From: Bacillota bacterium
GTDB lineage: Bacteria > Bacillota_G > Limnochordia > DTU010
Reading direction: 5' to 3'
Assembly: GCA_012799255.1 (NCBI GenBank)
Contig: JAAZLQ010000111.1
Span: 1-17,186, forward strand
Length of the DNA stretch: 17,186 bases
Shown here: one piece after another, positions 13,307 to 17,186 of the stretch
Position numbering within the stretch: position 1 is the first letter of the stretch
Layout of the letters: the number at the start of each line of letters is the position of its first letter
Notes under the pieces: model-generated
Database searches by the model: none
What the model was told of the DNA's origin: nothing
Seen by the model: the letters and a program-made list of their open reading frames with translations, nothing else
Translations under genes and position numbers: made by a program

Positions 13307-15477
13307 TCAGAAAGTCTAAGTGCCTTTCCATGATGTTCGGTTTGATTTTGCTTGTTCTTTCGGTAAGTGGTTGCGATCAGAGTAATGCCGTGCCTGAGGC
13401 AAGCATTATCTCGGGTAGAGTTACCTTGACGGAAGATCATGCTACGGGCTTGGCAGGTGTAAGCCTTTTAATTGTGGATGGAACAAGCTCCTATACGGAG
13501 ACAGACGCGGAGGGGTACTTCGAGACGACTGCGCTTAGTGATACCATGATTATTCCCCGTAAAACCGGTTATAGCTTTGTTCCCGAAAAACAGTTGGTGG
13601 GGGACGTTCAAGAATTAGAGTTTGTGGCACATCCCTGGACAGAACCTGATTTTACCAAATGGGGAACCCAGTTTTCTTTTGTTGCTCACCTGGATCGGGT
13701 CGAAGCAATTGCCTTTACTGCAGATGACAGATACATCGCCAGCGGTGGTAATGATAGGACAATCAGGATTTGGAGAGCAGACGATGGACAACTTGTGAGA
13801 ACAATATTTGGTCATACAAGTCCCATTAAGTTTATTGCGTTTTCTCCTCAAGATCACTATTTAGCCAGCGGTGCTAGAGATGGAATGATTAGAATCTGGG
13901 ATTGGCAGACAGGTCAAGAAATCAAGACATTACCGGGTCATACCATCTCATTGACAGGTTTAGTATGGTCACCCGATGGAACCAAACTGGCTAGTTCTGG
14001 CTGGGATCGTGAAGTTAGGATTTGGGATTTTGCCACGGGAAACGAACTGCAGTCATTTTCCAACGAGAGTTGGATGAGGGCGGTTGCTTGGTCTTCGGAC
14101 GGAAGGTTTTTGGTGAGCGGTGGCGATGATTTAAGATTAAAGGTGTGGCAGGTAGATCAGGGTGAACTTAGTGCTGAGTTTGAGATGAGGGATAAGGTTA
14201 TTTCTCTATCTGCTTCGCCAAAGGGTACTTTAATTGCTATTGGTTTGGAAAACGGTGCTGTACAGGTTCTTGACCTGGAAACTGGCGAGGTTATTCTCCT
14301 TGCACAGTACCAAGAGGAAGTTACTTCCTTGAGTTGGTCCTTTGATGGCTCTTACTTGGCCGCTAGTACAGAAAGACTGATCCAGGTTTGGGATATGGAA
14401 AAACAGGAGTTGGTGCAAAACATCAATTCGAGAAATCCTTTCTTTTCCTTAGATTGGGGCAACGAATCACACCTGTTAGTTAGTGGAGGTTCTAAAGGCA
14501 TCATTGATCTTTGGGCGGTAGAATCAGGTGAGAATGTCTTGAGAATTACTGGTCATACTGCTGCTATTAAGGCTTTAGCCTGGTCACCTCAGGGAGATTA
14601 TCTGGCCTCCGGAGGGGAAGATAGGCATATACGAATCTGGGATCTCGCTGCACGACAAGAACGGTTACAACTGCTTCCTGGCCATAGCGGTCCTATGGAA
14701 GAACTTGCTTGGTCACCTGACGGCAATTACCTAGCTAGTTGTGGGCAAGATTTGTTCGTGCGTGTTTGGAACGTGACCGAAGGCGAATACCTCGGTGCTT
14801 TTACTGAACGCATTAAGAAACCATTTGTACATGAAAAGGGTTTTGAGTTTGCTGTTGGGATGAAATCGGTTAGCCATGAAGACATTGTTCTTTCTTTAAG
14901 CTGGGCGCCCAATAGTAAGAGGCTTGCGAGCGCTAGTTGGGATGAGACTGTCGCAATTTGGGATGTGCCAACGGGGACCCAATTAGTGGGTATACAAAGT
15001 CCCCAAGGATGGATTACTACCGTTGCTTGGTCTCCACATGGCGAACAGGTCGCGTTTGGGGGCTATGGTCAGACGATTCATGTTTACAGTGGTGTAACTG
15101 GGAAGAAGATTAAAGAACTGAAAGGGCACACCAACTGGGTACGATCAATTGCGTGGTCTCCTGATAGCAAGTATTTGGCTAGTTCCAGTTATGATCGGAC
15201 GGTTGCTATTTGGGATCTAGAAACAGATCAGATTGTAAGGAGCTTGGTTGGTGACGAAATTGTGGTTACTGTTGTGGAATGGTCCCCTTGTGGGCGTTAT
15301 CTGGCAGGGGGGAGCCACGATGGTACTGTCCGTATTTGGGATATTGGTACTGGGGAAATCCTCTATAAGTATCCTGGCAAGAGGTTGGGGTTACAGGCCC
15401 TGGCCTGGTCGCCTAAAGGTGATCAGCTAGCAATTACAGAGTACAACTCCATAATCATCCTCGGCGAACTGGATTGA
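13303..15477 (+). CDS. Lipoprotein with fourteen WD40 repeats
   Basis: 724-residue exported lipoprotein. The signal peptide MIRKSK plus a hydrophobic stretch ends in the lipobox VSGC with Cys24. Residues ~34-110 form a carboxypeptidase-regulatory-like (Ig-type) domain: SGRVTLTEDHATGLAGVSLL, TDAEGYF, RKTGYSFVP. From ~125 to the end I count fourteen WD40 repeats with typical AWSPDG, YLASGG and RIWD segments; five of the later blades begin GHT or GHS, and blades 4-7 are degenerate. That number fits two seven-blade propellers; one blade, between VRVWNV and VLSLSW, has a ~30-residue insert. WD40 propellers bind proteins, so a surface- or periplasm-facing scaffold is likely. The frame is open from 13225, but ATG 13303 gives a proper lipoprotein start; 13294 is also possible. 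It is complete and ends before a strong terminator. Confidence 0.9.
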   Translation: MIRKSKCLSMMFGLILLVLSVSGCDQSNAVPEASIISGRVTLTEDHATGLAGVSLLIVDGTSSYTETDAEGYFETTALSDTMIIPRKTGYSFVPEKQLVGDVQELEFVAHPWTEPDFTKWGTQFSFVAHLDRVEAIAFTADDRYIASGGNDRTIRIWRADDGQLVRTIFGHTSPIKFIAFSPQDHYLASGARDGMIRIWDWQTGQEIKTLPGHTISLTGLVWSPDGTKLASSGWDREVRIWDFATGNELQSFSNESWMRAVAWSSDGRFLVSGGDDLRLKVWQVDQGELSAEFEMRDKVISLSASPKGTLIAIGLENGAVQVLDLETGEVILLAQYQEEVTSLSWSFDGSYLAASTERLIQVWDMEKQELVQNINSRNPFFSLDWGNESHLLVSGGSKGIIDLWAVESGENVLRITGHTAAIKALAWSPQGDYLASGGEDRHIRIWDLAARQERLQLLPGHSGPMEELAWSPDGNYLASCGQDLFVRVWNVTEGEYLGAFTERIKKPFVHEKGFEFAVGMKSVSHEDIVLSLSWAPNSKRLASASWDETVAIWDVPTGTQLVGIQSPQGWITTVAWSPHGEQVAFGGYGQTIHVYSGVTGKKIKELKGHTNWVRSIAWSPDSKYLASSSYDRTVAIWDLETDQIVRSLVGDEIVVTVVEWSPCGRYLAGGSHDGTVRIWDIGTGEILYKYPGKRLGLQALAWSPKGDQLAITEYNSIIILGELD

Positions 15478-15517
15478 TGCAGTATCAAGGATCCTAGGCA
15501 TTCTAGCTTGTATCGCG

Positions 15518-15554
15518 AAGTGTCAGCACTCTAGCTGGCACTTTTCTTTTTTTT
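15518..15554 (+). terminator. Terminator of the WD40 lipoprotein gene
   Basis: AAGTGTCAG (15518-15526), eight-base loop, CTGGCACTT (15535-15543; one G-T pair), then TTCTTTTTTTT. Strong intrinsic terminator. Confidence 0.9.
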
Positions 15555-15585
15555 GACGTGGTGCTCAGAATTTAACAGTGGGTCT

Positions 15586-15614
15586 TTGATAATTTTAATC
15601 TTTAGTGATACACT
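15586..15614 (+). promoter_or_regulatory. Promoter of the transporter-cytosine deaminase operon
   Basis: TTGATA (15586-15591), exactly 17 bases, TACACT (15609-15614) with an extended -10 TG (15606-15607). It lies 36 bases before the transporter start and just after a terminator. No riboswitch fits in the short leader. Confidence 0.6.
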
Positions 15615-15649
15615 AAGTTATCTTGATTGTTATTTGGAGGTCACTTGGT

Positions 15650-16408
15650 ATGAAGAATAAGGGTTACCTGCAAGGGTACCTTTTTGTTGCTATAGCTGGA
15701 TCACTCTGGGGAATTGGAGGTTTTTTTGTCACGAAAATGAGTGACGCGGGTGCATCCTCACTGATGACTGCATTTGGCGGTCATTTCTTAGCCCTTCCGC
15801 CCTTACTGCTCTATTTATTAGCGAAGAAAGGTAAAGATGGACTAAAAATCTCAAAGCAGGGTCTACTGGTTAGTATTTTATTAGGGGTTTTAACAAAAGG
15901 TATTTTCAAATTGGCTTTGGACACAAGCATGATTTTAGTAGGAATAGCAACGTCTACCATTCTTATGTATTTGGCTCCAGTGTGGACAGCCATAATGGCT
16001 GTGATATTTTTCAAAGAAAAACTTCGTAGCTATCAAGTTTTCGCTCTTCTTTTAAATCTTATCGGATGTACACTGGTGATCACAGGTGGGATAGTCTTCA
16101 GTTCAATTGCTACAGCCATATTTGCCAAGCCCTGGGAAAACCTAGATTTACTTCTAAATGGCACATTCTTTTTCTGGGCGATCACAGGTGCCGTACTAAG
16201 CGGTGCTGTGGCAAATATTTTTTTCTTAACAGGACTGTCAATGGGTATAGATGCTTCAAAAGCAACAATAGTTGCTTCGGTTGAAGTTGTTGTAGCAACA
16301 CTTGCTGGTGTACTCTTGTTAAGCGAACAAATCAACTCAGTTGGATATTCTGGCATACTTGTAATGTTGGGGTCAATCATTCTGATGAACGTCAACATTC
16401 CGAAGTAA
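15650..16408 (+). CDS. EamA-type (drug/metabolite superfamily) transporter, short form
   Basis: 252-residue inner-membrane permease of the EamA family. The first repeat is normal: helix 1 with GSLWGIGGFF, and later YLAPVWTAIMAVIFFKEKL and CTLVITGG, the usual end of the first EamA unit. The second unit seems to lack its first one or two helices: after a short loop it goes straight to ANIFFLTGLSMGIDASKATI, VEVVVATLAGVLLLSEQ and the last helix. That gives about eight helices instead of ten and explains a length some 40-50 residues below the usual ~300. The deaminase gene follows after 35 bases, so it may carry cytosine or a related base in place of CodB; this is inference. ATG 15650 is chosen for GGAGG nine bases upstream. 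Confidence 0.85.
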   Translation: MKNKGYLQGYLFVAIAGSLWGIGGFFVTKMSDAGASSLMTAFGGHFLALPPLLLYLLAKKGKDGLKISKQGLLVSILLGVLTKGIFKLALDTSMILVGIATSTILMYLAPVWTAIMAVIFFKEKLRSYQVFALLLNLIGCTLVITGGIVFSSIATAIFAKPWENLDLLLNGTFFFWAITGAVLSGAVANIFFLTGLSMGIDASKATIVASVEVVVATLAGVLLLSEQINSVGYSGILVMLGSIILMNVNIPK

Positions 16409-16443
16409 ACGCTACAAAAGCTTTTAATACGAAGGGGGATATT

Positions 16444-17186
16444 ATGAAAAAATTCGTGAATGCAGTGGTTTATGGCCATGCTGATGCAAATGAAATACTA
16501 GTTGAAGATGGAGTTTTTAAAGCAATTGGGAAAAACCTTGGAACAGCAGATGAGATTATTGATTTAGGCGGTAGATTAGTTACGCCTCCTTATGTGGATC
16601 CTCATCTTCATTTAGATTATGTCTATACCCTATCCGAACTGGGACAAGAAGGTGCTGGTTCAGGCACACTTTTTGAAGCGATTGAGCTGTGGCCAAAATT
16701 CAAAGAGAGCTTAACCATAGAAAGCGTAAAAAAGCTTGCCCTCAGGGGAATTAAAGATGAAGTTTCCCGCGGTGTACAGCACATTCGTACCCATATTGAC
16801 GTTACCGATCCCAAGTTCACTGCCCTCAGAGCCATGTTGGAAATGCGAGAGGAACTAAAGGATATCGTTGAGATCCAAATTGTTGCTTTCCCACAACAAG
16901 GAATGTACACATATAAGGGCGGGCGTGATTTAGTAGAAGAAGCTCTTAAAATGGGTGCCGATGTTGTTGGAGGAATTCCCCATTATGAGCCCGCTAGAGA
17001 GTTTGGTGAAAAATCTGTTTACGACGCAGTTGAGCTTGCTCTGAAATACAACAAGCTAATTGACGTTCACTGTGATGAAACAGACGATCCGCACTCGCGT
17101 TTTGTTGAGTTGCTAAATGCCCTGGCTCTGATGGAAGGTTATGGCGAAAAAACTACCGCCAGCCATACTTGCTCCTTTGGTTCAGC
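16444..17186 (+). CDS. codA: Cytosine deaminase, 3' end beyond the window
   Basis: First 247 residues of an amidohydrolase-family cytosine deaminase, which converts cytosine to uracil and ammonia in pyrimidine salvage. It follows E. coli CodA closely: metal ligands HLH (54-56) in VDPHLHLDYV, GTLFEAIELW (74-83), HIRTHIDVTD (113-122), the substrate Gln in FPQQG (149-153), GGIPHYEPAREFG (176-188), IDVHCDETDD (206-215) with His209 and catalytic Glu212, and ASHTCSFG (239-246) with His241. The loop after HLHLD differs from E. coli (YVYTLSELGQEG), so a related substrate is possible. ATG 16444 is preceded by AAGGGGGAT. The remaining ~170 residues, including the metal-binding Asp, lie outside the window. 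Confidence 0.92.
   Translation, partial: MKKFVNAVVYGHADANEILVEDGVFKAIGKNLGTADEIIDLGGRLVTPPYVDPHLHLDYVYTLSELGQEGAGSGTLFEAIELWPKFKESLTIESVKKLALRGIKDEVSRGVQHIRTHIDVTDPKFTALRAMLEMREELKDIVEIQIVAFPQQGMYTYKGGRDLVEEALKMGADVVGGIPHYEPAREFGEKSVYDAVELALKYNKLIDVHCDETDDPHSRFVELLNALALMEGYGEKTTASHTCSFGS

Noticed and set aside
16033..16479. 148-codon minus-strand frame
   Set aside because: Antisense to the EamA transporter and the start of codA, both well supported on the plus strand.

Overview
The window looks like chromosomal DNA of a low-to-middle GC, Bacillota-type bacterium that has an outer membrane. Strong AGGAGG-type ribosome binding sites, TTG starts, canonical hairpin plus T-run terminators and a DUF4256 protein point to Bacillota. 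An Omp85/TpsB-type outer-membrane barrel next to a Skp/OmpH-type periplasmic chaperone points to a diderm (for example Limnochordia-, Negativicutes- or Halanaerobiales-like). The lineage is inference from gene content only. No RNA genes, CRISPR array or insertion sequence were recognised.

Left part (1-4300): the end of an envelope locus (TpsB-like barrel, then OmpH/Skp-like chaperone, then a terminator), then a complete dCache-HAMP methyl-accepting chemotaxis protein closed by a perfect hairpin. Just after it lies a headless ~95-codon gene remnant and another terminator-like structure. The barrel and the chaperone read as one 565-codon frame, but a signal peptide in the middle and an out-of-frame outer-membrane C-terminus (VVQWSF, then stop) show that they are two genes joined by a one-base frame error at a GGGGG run.

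Centre (4300-10230): a restriction-modification island and the most interesting part of the window. A good promoter drives a ~280-base leader, then a beta-class DNA amino-methyltransferase (DPPY) overlaps a cytosine-C5 methyltransferase. After a 163-base gap come an McrB-like AAA+ motor and an LlaJI-type (McrC-like) PD-(D/E)XK nuclease. This is the LlaJI four-gene layout, but LlaJI has two C5 methyltransferases, whereas here one is an adenine-type enzyme. I infer an asymmetric target, one strand marked on A and the other on C, with the AAA+ motor activating the nuclease on unmodified DNA. No controller (C) gene was found; the leader and a palindrome before the motor gene are candidate control points.

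Right part (10440-17186): a coupled DUF998 membrane protein and GNAT acetyltransferase, a DUF4256 protein with a terminator, a small secreted beta-rich protein preceded by the tail of a lost paralogue, a lipoprotein with fourteen WD40 repeats, and finally a promoter followed by a short EamA-type transporter and a cytosine deaminase (codA) cut by the window end. The last two look like a salvage operon with an EamA permease in the place of CodB.
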